Program-made: the position numbers and the translations under genes
Notes under the pieces: model-generated
Databases searched by the model: none
Told to the model about the DNA's origin: nothing
Seen by the model: the letters and a program-made list of their open reading frames with translations, nothing else
Part shown: positions 36,852 through 44,514 of the stretch, one piece after another
Numbering within the stretch: the stretch's first letter is position 1
Layout of the letters: every line of letters begins with the position of its first letter
NCBI RefSeq assembly: GCF_900176535.1
Contig: NZ_FWXT01000001.1
Location: 930,001 to 994,000 of the forward strand
DNA length: 64,000 nt
Origin: Pedobacter africanus
Lineage (GTDB): Bacteria; Bacteroidota; Bacteroidia; Sphingobacteriales; Sphingobacteriaceae
Reading direction: 5' to 3'

Positions 36852-37412
36852 TTAAAACAGCAGGTGCATTGCATTTCCCATATTTCCTCTAATGGTCTTC
36901 AAAGCTTTTGTAAGGTGTGCTTCTGCTGTTTTTTGTGAAATGTTCATTTCCTGCGCTACTTCGGCCAATGGCCTGTCCTGCAATTTCACATATTGAAATA
37001 CCAGCCGGCATTTTTTGGGCAGCTGGTTGGAAAGCTCAGCAATAATTTCCAGCAACAGCTTATGTTCCAGGTCTGCATCAAATGAAACCTGATCTCCAAG
37101 CTGGCTCTGGTAATCTACTGCGTTGTTTTTATCACGCTTATCTTTTGCAAGGTAACGGTAGACCTCGTATCGGGTCATGGCAGCCAGATAAACGGCCAAA
37201 GATTGGATAGCCAATTCTGCTCTTTTTTTCCATAGCAATACAAAAACATCCTGCACTACTTCTTCAGCGGCTTCCTGCTGCTTCAGCATCCTGTGCGCAA
37301 TGTAATAGAGCTTGTCCCAATACCTGTTGTAAATTTCCTTATATACGGCTTCACCCCCCGCTTTTAGCAAAGAGGCCAATTCATTATCGTTCAGCTCCGT
37401 ATAAACAGTCAT
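36852..37412 (-). CDS. ECF sigma-70 factor (system C)
   Basis: A 186-residue ECF sigma factor from the preferred start MTVYTELND; an upstream in-frame ATG at 37478 would add 22 residues (MKQSGAQESW...). The shorter form is preferred because a TATTTTTG box sits on the minus strand at 37430-37437 and the length then fits the family. Region 2 (EAVYKEIYNRYWDKLYYIAHRML..EAAEEVVQDVFVLLWKKR) and region 4 (LPKKCRLVFQYVKLQDRPLAEVAQEMNISQKTAEAHLTKAL) are clear. It should control the SusC/SusD/TlpA genes of system C. Confidence 0.9.
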   Translation of the reverse strand: MTVYTELNDNELASLLKAGGEAVYKEIYNRYWDKLYYIAHRMLKQQEAAEEVVQDVFVLLWKKRAELAIQSLAVYLAAMTRYEVYRYLAKDKRDKNNAVDYQSQLGDQVSFDADLEHKLLLEIIAELSNQLPKKCRLVFQYVKLQDRPLAEVAQEMNISQKTAEAHLTKALKTIRGNMGNAMHLLF

Positions 37413-37429
37413 ACCATTAATTCCCGATT

Positions 37430-37437
37430 CAAAAATA
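37430..37437 (-). promoter_or_regulatory. -7 box (TATTTTTG) upstream of the system C sigma gene
   Basis: The minus strand reads TATTTTTG, matching TAnnTTTG, 18 nt before the preferred ATG at 37410-37412. No TTG at the -33 spacing. It lies inside the longer version of the reading frame and thus argues for the shorter protein. Confidence 0.35.
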
Positions 37438-37488
37438 GGGAAATTCGTCCAGCTTTCCTGCGCTCCGCTTTGCTTCATAAAAAATACT

Positions 37489-37496
37489 TATTTTTG
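37489..37496 (+). promoter_or_regulatory. -7 box (TATTTTTG) upstream of the histidine kinase gene
   Basis: TATTTTTG matches TAnnTTTG; a TTG lies 16 nt upstream (37470-37472), shorter than the usual 19. The start codon at 37504 would leave almost no leader, so either the mRNA is nearly leaderless or the true promoter lies further upstream. Confidence 0.3.
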
Positions 37497-37503
37497 CAGT
37501 TAA

Positions 37504-39207
37504 ATGAAATCTACCCATACCATAACCCTGGCCAGGAAAATGCTGCTGGCTTTTCTGGCATTTGTTATCGTGCTTGCGATAGCTGCCATTATGGTACGCA
37601 ATACCATCACCCAAAAATTAGCGGACATCTCTAAACTGGCCAGCAATGTAGAAAACAGGCTGAAACCAGAACAGGCGCTTTTGCTGCTGCACCAGGCCGA
37701 AGATGATTTTCAGGAATCGCTGCTGGATGTAAATGGCCCCAAAAGCATTGAATATAAAACCAAACTTACACAAGCCTTTAACAAAATAGATACCCTCTTA
37801 AAGACCCAGACAGATACTACACAGCTAAGTGCCGCACAAAGTAACCAGGTGAAAGCATGGTACCAGAAAAAGCTGGAGTTATCCGACAGGCTCTTTGCCC
37901 TCAAGCATAATTTTGATTCCCTGCTTACGGTGTATTCGGAATTCAACAAACAGGCTGACCAAAATAAACAGCCGGTAGTTACCACGAATGTAAAAAGCAG
38001 GAACAAAACCATAAAAAGCAATACCGACACGGTGCTAAAAGCCATAACCGTAGAAAAGAAAAGCCTATTTAGCCGCTTAAAAGATGCCATTTCCAATAAA
38101 AACAGCAATCCCAATGGTGTCATTGAAATTACCCATAACAACAACACCAATATTTCCGATCGGGCCACCCAGAAAATCATCGCGCGCGACCGGTTGGACA
38201 ATGCGAAAAAACTACGTGAGCTGCAATTGCAAAATGTAAAATTACTGAGCATGCAACGCGAACTGATTGGACTCAATACCCGCATTAGCAACGAATTGGA
38301 ACGCATTGTAAATGACCTCAAGGAGCTGAATTACAACATGGCCGACCAGCTGAAAGGAATGGCCTTTAAGAATTACCAGGAAACCACAGCCCTGCTGAAC
38401 AAATTTTATCTGGCCTCGCTGTTCCTGGTATTGGCATTTGCGGCACTGCTCATCCTTTTTATCGTGCAGCTCAACAAGGCAGAACTATTGCTGCGCAAAG
38501 AAAACGACCGCGCGGTTAATATGGCCCGGCAAAAAATGGAGCTGCTGACCCACATGACGCACGAGATCAGAAATCCGCTTACTGCCATAAAAGGCTTTTT
38601 ATATGTGTTCGCCAAAACTACGCTCACCCAACGGCAGACAGACATGCTGGAATCGATCAAAGGTTCCTCGGAAATGTTGCTGCGTACTTTAAATGACACA
38701 CTGGATGCCGCAAAAATGGAAAACAGTGAACTGAAGATCAATGCCGAACCTTTCCAGCCCTATACTACTTTGAACCAGGTTGTGGAAAGCATGAGCTATA
38801 GTGCTGCAAAAAAACAGTTGAACTTGAGTTATAACTTTAAAGGCGAGCAGGAAGCAACTGTAATTGGAGATGATTTCAGGCTCAAGCAGGTGCTGGTTAA
38901 TTTGCTGAGCAACGCCATAAAATACACCAATGAGGGTAGTGTAACCATAAATGCCGAATTGCTTTTGGGTGAAACCAATACCCTCCAGGTAGATGTAGCA
39001 GATACCGGTAAAGGCATCAGTGCCGATCAACAGGCTAACCTCTTTTCAAAATACTACCAGACCAGCTCTGCCAAAGGGCAGGTGGGCACAGGCCTGGGCC
39101 TGTTCATCTGCAAGCAGCTGGTAGAAATGCAGGGTGGAAAGATCAGCGTAAAAAGCAGCCCCGAAGCAGGGTCTACTTTTAGCTTTTACATTCCATACAA
39201 AAAATAA
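37504..39207 (+). CDS. Membrane-bound sensor histidine kinase (orphan)
   Basis: A 567-residue sensor kinase. Membrane segment at about 12-32 (MLLAFLAFVIVLAIAAIMV), then a long charged extracytoplasmic region of about 265 residues with coiled-coil character and no Cys or known fold, and a second membrane segment at about 298-320 (FYLASLFLVLAFAALLILFIVQL). The HisKA domain has the phospho-acceptor His353 in LLTHMTHEIRNPLTAIKG, followed by HATPase_c with N box (NLLSNAIKYTNEG), DTGKGIS and GTGLGLFICKQLVEMQGG. No receiver domain or neighbouring response regulator is seen, so its partner is elsewhere. The signal sensed is unknown. Confidence 0.92.
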   Translation: MKSTHTITLARKMLLAFLAFVIVLAIAAIMVRNTITQKLADISKLASNVENRLKPEQALLLLHQAEDDFQESLLDVNGPKSIEYKTKLTQAFNKIDTLLKTQTDTTQLSAAQSNQVKAWYQKKLELSDRLFALKHNFDSLLTVYSEFNKQADQNKQPVVTTNVKSRNKTIKSNTDTVLKAITVEKKSLFSRLKDAISNKNSNPNGVIEITHNNNTNISDRATQKIIARDRLDNAKKLRELQLQNVKLLSMQRELIGLNTRISNELERIVNDLKELNYNMADQLKGMAFKNYQETTALLNKFYLASLFLVLAFAALLILFIVQLNKAELLLRKENDRAVNMARQKMELLTHMTHEIRNPLTAIKGFLYVFAKTTLTQRQTDMLESIKGSSEMLLRTLNDTLDAAKMENSELKINAEPFQPYTTLNQVVESMSYSAAKKQLNLSYNFKGEQEATVIGDDFRLKQVLVNLLSNAIKYTNEGSVTINAELLLGETNTLQVDVADTGKGISADQQANLFSKYYQTSSAKGQVGTGLGLFICKQLVEMQGGKISVKSSPEAGSTFSFYIPYKK

Positions 39208-39264
39208 ACACTGCCATAGGGTTGTCAGTGCTCCTCCATTTATTTGCCTAAAATAACCGGAACA

Positions 39265-39888
39265 ATGGAAAAATTAGATCTGACAAAACAGCACAAAGCG
39301 TATTACAGCGCTACCAGCCAACCTCAGCTGCTGGATATACCAGCTGCACATTTTTTAGCGATAAGAGGCAAGGGAGATCCCTCAGGTAAACCCTACCTGG
39401 ATAGGATTCAGGCCCTCTATGCTACCGCGTATACGATAAAGTTTATGAACAAAGCTTTGAGCAAAGATTTTGTTGTGCCCAAACTCGAAGGTCTCTGGAA
39501 TTTTGATGAGGAAAAATATGCCGGTCTCCCCATTCATGAAACGCCTTTGACTGTACCCCGCAGCGAGTGGAATTACCGCATGTTGATCCGTATGCCCGAC
39601 TACGTGACCAGTGAACAGCTGGCGGTTGCAGTACAACAGATCATCAGCAAAAAACAAATCCGGCTGGCGGCCGATGTAGAACTTTACCAGATGCATGAAG
39701 GTAAAGTTGTGCAAATGCTGCACACCGGTCCTTTTGCCAATGAACCGGAGACCCTGCAGATCATGATGGATTTTATGCTGGCCAGAGGCTTAAAGAAAAA
39801 TGGCGACCATCATGAGATTTATCTCTCCGACTTTAACAAGACTGCCCCGGAAAAGTTAAAAACCATACTTAGGGAACCTGTTAAATAA
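39265..39888 (+). CDS. GyrI-like small-molecule-binding domain protein
   Basis: A 207-residue cytoplasmic protein with GyrI-like/SOUL-type features: LDIPAAHFLAIRGKGDPSGKPY at the start, YKIKF-like AYTIKFMNK, KLEGLWNF, WNYRMLIRMPDYVT and VVQMLHTGPFANEPETLQIMMDF near the end (typical of GyrI-like ligand-binding proteins, where a Glu binds cationic ligands). A TTG at 39244 would give seven more residues; the ATG at 39265 is preferred. It follows the kinase by 57 nt and ends at a strong bidirectional terminator. Confidence 0.82.
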   Translation: MEKLDLTKQHKAYYSATSQPQLLDIPAAHFLAIRGKGDPSGKPYLDRIQALYATAYTIKFMNKALSKDFVVPKLEGLWNFDEEKYAGLPIHETPLTVPRSEWNYRMLIRMPDYVTSEQLAVAVQQIISKKQIRLAADVELYQMHEGKVVQMLHTGPFANEPETLQIMMDFMLARGLKKNGDHHEIYLSDFNKTAPEKLKTILREPVK

Positions 39889-39890
39889 AA

Positions 39891-39920
39891 AAGCCTTCTT
39901 TCTGTTTAGAAGGAAGGCTT
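39891..39920. terminator. Bidirectional terminator between GyrI-like and DUF4199 genes
   Basis: A 12-bp stem (AAGCCTTCTTTC with GAAGGAAGGCTT, one T.G) with a 6-nt loop. It is preceded by AAAAAA and followed by TTTT on the plus strand, so it can terminate the two convergent genes that end at 39888 and 39939. Confidence 0.75.
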
Positions 39921-39938
39921 TTAATGCTTTCATGAAGT

Positions 39939-40514
39939 CTATTCTTCAAATACAGCCAGCGGGCGTTCTTTTTTGAAAATGGCACCAAACAAGAGCGCAA
40001 ATACAAAAACGATGATGATACCGATCACATGTCCCTGTATATTCTGCATCACTGTACCATGTGCTTTCTTTTCAAAATCAGCATTCATCTCTTCTATTTT
40101 TTTATCAATAGCTTCCTGCTCCATTCCCTGTTTTTGCATCATTTCGGAGGTTGCATCAATAACGGTAGATTGGATGCTTGTTGCCATATCTGGTTCAATA
40201 AATTTGGTAAAAACCAGGTTTCCTGCTGTGGAGATCACATAGGCGATCAAAAACATGATAAATATACCAGAGGTGGCTTGCCGCAGGTTCCAGAAACCAC
40301 CGATCTTTTTCCTGAGGTCTATGCAGAAATATATGGCCACGCCAAGGGGGATCAGCAGGCCAACCAGGATGGGGATCAGAAAAATGGCCATCATAGAAGA
40401 TGCATTTACCAGCAGGTAGGCAGATATTACACCCAGCACCAGTGAAATAAGTCCTAATCCTATTCCATTTTTGGCCGCCTCGGGCTTTAAATTTTCTAAA
40501 GTTTGCGTCGTCAT
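39939..40514 (-). CDS. DUF4199-type membrane protein
   Basis: A 191-residue protein with about four membrane segments: about 17-40 (GLGLISLVLGVISAYLLVNASS), 42-65, 78-104 (ATSGIFIMFLIAYVISTAGNLVF) and 155-180 (VIGIIIVFVFALLFGAIF), separated by a charged loop rich in Glu/Lys/Met (ATSEMMQKQGMEQEAIDKKIEEMN). This layout matches DUF4199 proteins of Bacteroidota, whose function is unknown. It is the last gene of the minus-strand series from 46086, 14 nt after the acidic protein gene. Confidence 0.8.
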   Translation of the reverse strand: MTTQTLENLKPEAAKNGIGLGLISLVLGVISAYLLVNASSMMAIFLIPILVGLLIPLGVAIYFCIDLRKKIGGFWNLRQATSGIFIMFLIAYVISTAGNLVFTKFIEPDMATSIQSTVIDATSEMMQKQGMEQEAIDKKIEEMNADFEKKAHGTVMQNIQGHVIGIIIVFVFALLFGAIFKKERPLAVFEE

Positions 40515-40528
40515 GGTCTTGTTTGGAT

Positions 40529-41200
40529 TTAAGCTACATTAAATGCAGCAATTAAAGTATAAACTGCAACATCAAATTCCTTATTGGCACTATAAACCTC
40601 CAGGTCTTTCAGCACCTGATCGTTGGCCTTTGGCTGGTGAAAGAAAACCATGAATGGCACAAAAAGTTCTTCCATCTCTTCACCCAGTTCAATCATTCCG
40701 GCATGACTGCAAATGTCCTCAACACTGCTGTCTACCAGCTGCTGGTTACTGATCAGGTCTTCATAAATATGAAATTCGTCCTGGAACTCATCTTCTTCTA
40801 CCAGCAGGAACTCTTTAAGAAAATCGTCCAGTTCTGGTTTGATCTTTTCATCATGGCACTCGTTGATATATAGCAGCAAGTTCAGTAATTCCGTTCCCCG
40901 GTCAATCGTTTCTTCTTCTATATCCGCCCATTCTTCAGAATCCAGATAATCTTCTTCCAGTTTTTTGACATCGTTGGCGAAGAAATTGATCATCAGCAAA
41001 TCAAAAAACACTTCTCTTAACTCCTCAAAAGCCGGATGTTCATCAAAAGCCCCGTCAAACTCTTCCACTTTTTCCAGAAAGCCGATGTCTTTGCTGAACA
41101 CAGTTATCAAACTTTCCTCCAGCGCAAGCGGATCCTTACCAGAAACGGCACCAAACCTATCTAACGACGCAATTAGCGCTGTTTTTACATGATTATCCAT
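40529..41200 (-). CDS. Acidic helical protein of unknown function
   Basis: A 223-residue, very acidic, soluble, mostly helical protein (for example FLEKVEEFDGAFDEHPAFEELR, ELDDFLKEFLLVEEDEFQDEF). No signal peptide, membrane segment or family recognised. Its start overlaps the end of the dihydroorotase-like gene by 8 nt, so the two are translationally linked. It occurs between the dihydroorotase homologue and DUF4199. Confidence 0.7.
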   Translation of the reverse strand: MDNHVKTALIASLDRFGAVSGKDPLALEESLITVFSKDIGFLEKVEEFDGAFDEHPAFEELREVFFDLLMINFFANDVKKLEEDYLDSEEWADIEEETIDRGTELLNLLLYINECHDEKIKPELDDFLKEFLLVEEDEFQDEFHIYEDLISNQQLVDSSVEDICSHAGMIELGEEMEELFVPFMVFFHQPKANDQVLKDLEVYSANKEFDVAVYTLIAAFNVA

Positions 41201-42452
41201 ACGATTGTATTTGTTTATTATTGTATACCAGTCTTACTTTACCGGTTAGTTTTTTATTCAAAAGTGGAGAATTACCCGATTTAGAGAAATTGTTTTCTGC
41301 ATTGTACAACCATTCTTCAGCCGGATTATACAGGGTGAAATTGGCTTCAGCACCTTCTTCTATTACAGGTACAGGCAGGCCAAGTAGCTTGCGCGGATTT
41401 ATGGAGAGTTTCTCGGCAATTTGCCCCGCATCCAGTCCGGCTTTCAGCAACAAGGGCAGCACAGTTTGCAGCGCGATTATCCCATAGGCCGCAATCTCGA
41501 ATTCCACATCTTTCAATTCTATTTCATGCGGACGGTGCTGCGAGCTTATGGCATCGATAATCCCCTCCTTTAGGCCACTTAACAAGGCTTTAACATCCGC
41601 TTTACTACGCAATGGCGGCTTTACTTTATAGTTGCTGTCAAAATCGTTCAGCAGGTCTTCGGTAAACACCAGCTGGTGTGCAGCCACATCACAGGTAATT
41701 TTTACTCCGTCTTTTTTGGCTTTCTTAATCAGTGCTACCGATCCGGCTGTAGAAATATTGCTGATGTGGACAGGGGCATCATGGTATGTGGCCAGGAATA
41801 TATCCCTGCTGATGTGCATTTCCTCGGCCAGGGCAGGCAAACCTTTCATCCCAAGCAGCACACTGTTTTTACTTTCGTTGATCTGCGATTTACCGGCTAT
41901 CGACTTGTTTTCAGGATAAACCATCAACAGGGCATTAAAGCCTTTGGCATATTGCAGGGCACGGCTCATGAAGCCATCATCTGAGATGGGTTTGGTCCCA
42001 TCGGAAAAGGCTACCGCACCCGCCTGTTTCATGTCATAAAGTTCTGCCAGCTCTTTACCTTCCAGTTCCTGACTGATGGCACCCACCGGGTGTACATCCA
42101 CCAAGTTGTTTTTTGCCTTGTTCACAATATAAGCTACCTCAGCCTTAGAATGCACTACCGGTTTGCTATGCGGCAGTACTGCCAGGCCGGTAAAGCCTCC
42201 TGCCATTGCAGCGGCAGTACCTGTAGCGATATCCTCTTTAGTTTCAAATCCCGGATCCCCTATGGCACAGTTCAGGTCAAAAAAACCAGGCGAAAGTACC
42301 ATGCCCGAGCCATCAATTTCCAAAGCAGCCTTTGCAGCCAAGCCCTTACCCATTGCAGCGATCTTTCCCTGTTCTACATGTACATCACATTTTTGCTGAT
42401 TAAACTTGCTGCCGGGATCGGCAATGGTTACGCCCTTGAGGAGAAGATTCAT
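41193..42452 (-). CDS. Dihydroorotase-like protein lacking the metal-binding residues
   Basis: A 419-residue amidohydrolase-fold protein of class I dihydroorotase type by overall pattern (GSGMVLSPGFFDL, MAGGFTGLAVLPHSKPVV, AGAVAFSDGTKPISDDGFMSRAL, STAGSVALIKKAK, GIIALQTVLPLLL, INPRKLLGLP). The catalytic residues are missing: the HxHxR motif of real enzymes (DLHVHLREPG) reads DLNCAIGDPG; the His of HAED is replaced (VYPEN); AHVSTAGS reads SNISTAGS; and DHAPH reads SQHRPH. It thus cannot bind the usual zinc pair and is probably not the dihydroorotase of pyrimidine synthesis. Non-catalytic dihydroorotase subunits exist in Pseudomonas, where they support aspartate transcarbamoylase; a similar structural role is only a guess. 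It overlaps the BatA-type gene by 4 nt. Confidence 0.88.
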   Translation of the reverse strand: MNLLLKGVTIADPGSKFNQQKCDVHVEQGKIAAMGKGLAAKAALEIDGSGMVLSPGFFDLNCAIGDPGFETKEDIATGTAAAMAGGFTGLAVLPHSKPVVHSKAEVAYIVNKAKNNLVDVHPVGAISQELEGKELAELYDMKQAGAVAFSDGTKPISDDGFMSRALQYAKGFNALLMVYPENKSIAGKSQINESKNSVLLGMKGLPALAEEMHISRDIFLATYHDAPVHISNISTAGSVALIKKAKKDGVKITCDVAAHQLVFTEDLLNDFDSNYKVKPPLRSKADVKALLSGLKEGIIDAISSQHRPHEIELKDVEFEIAAYGIIALQTVLPLLLKAGLDAGQIAEKLSINPRKLLGLPVPVIEEGAEANFTLYNPAEEWLYNAENNFSKSGNSPLLNKKLTGKVRLVYNNKQIQSYG

Positions 42453-44494
42453 GTTGTTTGTATATTTTTTTTAGTATTAAAAAATCTGATCAGTAATATT
42501 TCAATGGCCAAGAAAACAACAGCCAAAATTAGGCAAAGTTTCCATAACTCGCTGCTGTTATTTTTCAACCCTATATTCATGGTCTGTGCGTCTTTTTTAG
42601 CATTGTAAAATGCAATATCCTGTTTGGCAAACAGGGCTTTCAATTCCGCTTCACTGGCATAGTGCATGTCCGATTCCAGGCGGTCATCATTAAAGGCAAC
42701 AACCGACAAAACGGAATCAGCCTTTCTTAACTCGTAAAAGCCTGCTTTTTTTACCTGGTCGGCCACATACAATAACGTCTTTCCCGGCGTTTGCCTGATC
42801 TCTGGGATGACCTCAAACTGATCAGAGACCAGCTTTAAAGATTGATTGGCAGCCAGATTTATTTTTGCATTTTCCAGCACCGTACTTTTTCCAACCGTAT
42901 AATAAAAAGGCTGCTCCCTGCTGCTGGCAAATGCGATTTTAAACATTAAGGGCACAAACACCGGATGCCGGGCCAGGTTCCCGTCTTTGGCATCCAGAGA
43001 GCTCGCCGCTAGATAAGCCCTGCCCTCGCCCAGGTCGTACCTGGCAAAAAGGAATTTGTTTAAAGGCAGTTTCAAGATTTGCTCCTTGCTCCCTATATTC
43101 CGTTCAGCATAACTAAAATACCGGTTTACCAGAGGCAGGTCCATTTGTTGGGGTACCTGCTCAAAGACGTCTTTAAAAACAGCATTTTTCAGTTCTATAC
43201 TGCTGGCAATAGGAGGTCCTACATTAAGCTGCTGTACCGCCGGCAAGTTCAAGGATGTTAAAAACGAGGTGTAGGCAGCAGCATTTGCATCCAGATCCGG
43301 AAATATCACCACCGAACCACCGTTTTGCAGATATAACTTCAACTGCTGCGCCACGCCGGATGAAGGTTCTTTTAATCCATTCAGCACAATAAGACTGTAC
43401 CGCGGAAAATCGATATACCGGATATTTGACTCTGGCATTTCTGTCAGCTTAAAATAGGCATCTGTTGCAAAAACAGATTTAATGGATTTTTCGGCCGGGT
43501 TACCATTAATGCTAAGCACTTTCAAATCCTGCGCCACCTTAAACGTAAAGTTCAGCTCATCATCAAAGGTTAAAGGAAAATCCTTAATGCTCAGGTGCCC
43601 TTTCTGCCAGCCCACTTTAAGTCCGCTGAACGAAAGCGTATCTTTTAAAGACTTACCAGCCGGGATGTTAACATTGCCTATTGCTTTTTGCTGTGCATTA
43701 ATGTTCAGCTTTATCGGCAGATCTGAGGCATCCTCATCTCCATAATTGTGCAGTTGCACCACCAGCTGCTCTGCCTGGTTGGGTAAGTGAACAGGAGAAA
43801 GGCTCCATATGCTATCTACGGCTATATTGGGTAAGCTGTTTGCATTTAACCTGATAAAAGAATAATTCACTGCAGGATTGGTCTGCATTGCCCTGGATCC
43901 CACAAAACTCTTCTGGAAGTCGGAAAGCAGGTAATTCATTTCATTTTTATTCGCATCCAGATCTGTTTCCATCCGGTTAATAATCTGCTGCAGTGACCTG
44001 GTTGCTGCACTGATTTTGATATCGCCGAGCAGACTGATGAATTCTTCACGGTTCACCGCCCGTTGGTGCCTGCCTTCAAAATCATTGGTCAGCAGTTTAA
44101 ACTGGTCGGTCATACCGTAGGCATTGGCTATCTCTTTTGCTTTACGTTTGGCCTCATCCAGCAGGTTACCTTCTTTGTTCAGGCTTTCCATGCTGTAAGA
44201 ATTGTCGATATAAACACTAACCAGATTGCGGCTGCCCTGCTGTTTATTTTTAGCCGATGGGATAAAAGGCCTGGCAAAAGCCAATACAAGAAAAATGATG
44301 GCCAGCATACGACTGAAAAGGATGAGCAGGTGCTTCAGTTTTTCCCTGGAAGAATTTTGCTCCTGTACCTCTTTTAAGAATTGTACATTGCTGAAATATA
44401 CTTTTTTGAATTTCCTGAAATTGAACAGGTGGATTACAATAGGAATGGCTATTGCTAACAGCGCAAAAAGAAAACCTGGATATAGGAAATTCAT
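42449..44494 (-). CDS. BatA-domain (aerotolerance-type) membrane protein
   Basis: A 681-residue protein with the BatA N-terminal domain: two membrane segments at the start (LYPGFLFALLAIAIPIVIHLFNFRKFKKVYFSNVQFLKE and LLILFSRMLAIIFLVLAFARPFIP), a von Willebrand A-like domain (about 85-230, VSVYIDNSYSMESL with the DxSxS-type metal site), a beta-rich middle region and a last membrane segment (LCLILAVVFLAIEILLIRFF) at the C-terminus. This architecture is common in Bacteroidota and is often encoded near dihydroorotase homologues. Function unknown, probably envelope integrity. It lies 20 nt after the L,D-transpeptidase gene. Confidence 0.87.
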   Translation of the reverse strand: MNFLYPGFLFALLAIAIPIVIHLFNFRKFKKVYFSNVQFLKEVQEQNSSREKLKHLLILFSRMLAIIFLVLAFARPFIPSAKNKQQGSRNLVSVYIDNSYSMESLNKEGNLLDEAKRKAKEIANAYGMTDQFKLLTNDFEGRHQRAVNREEFISLLGDIKISAATRSLQQIINRMETDLDANKNEMNYLLSDFQKSFVGSRAMQTNPAVNYSFIRLNANSLPNIAVDSIWSLSPVHLPNQAEQLVVQLHNYGDEDASDLPIKLNINAQQKAIGNVNIPAGKSLKDTLSFSGLKVGWQKGHLSIKDFPLTFDDELNFTFKVAQDLKVLSINGNPAEKSIKSVFATDAYFKLTEMPESNIRYIDFPRYSLIVLNGLKEPSSGVAQQLKLYLQNGGSVVIFPDLDANAAAYTSFLTSLNLPAVQQLNVGPPIASSIELKNAVFKDVFEQVPQQMDLPLVNRYFSYAERNIGSKEQILKLPLNKFLFARYDLGEGRAYLAASSLDAKDGNLARHPVFVPLMFKIAFASSREQPFYYTVGKSTVLENAKINLAANQSLKLVSDQFEVIPEIRQTPGKTLLYVADQVKKAGFYELRKADSVLSVVAFNDDRLESDMHYASEAELKALFAKQDIAFYNAKKDAQTMNIGLKNNSSELWKLCLILAVVFLAIEILLIRFFNTKKNIQTT

Positions 44495-44514
44495 TAAAAA
44501 ACAAAGTTAGCAAT

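Noticed and set aside
41193..42452. Calling this gene pyrC (active dihydroorotase)
   Set aside because: All metal-binding motifs are substituted, and the context is an envelope operon.
42090..42608. Plus-strand reading frame of 172 codons opposite the dihydroorotase-like and BatA-type genes
   Set aside because: Antisense shadow of two well-supported genes; composition is not that of a Bacteroidota protein.
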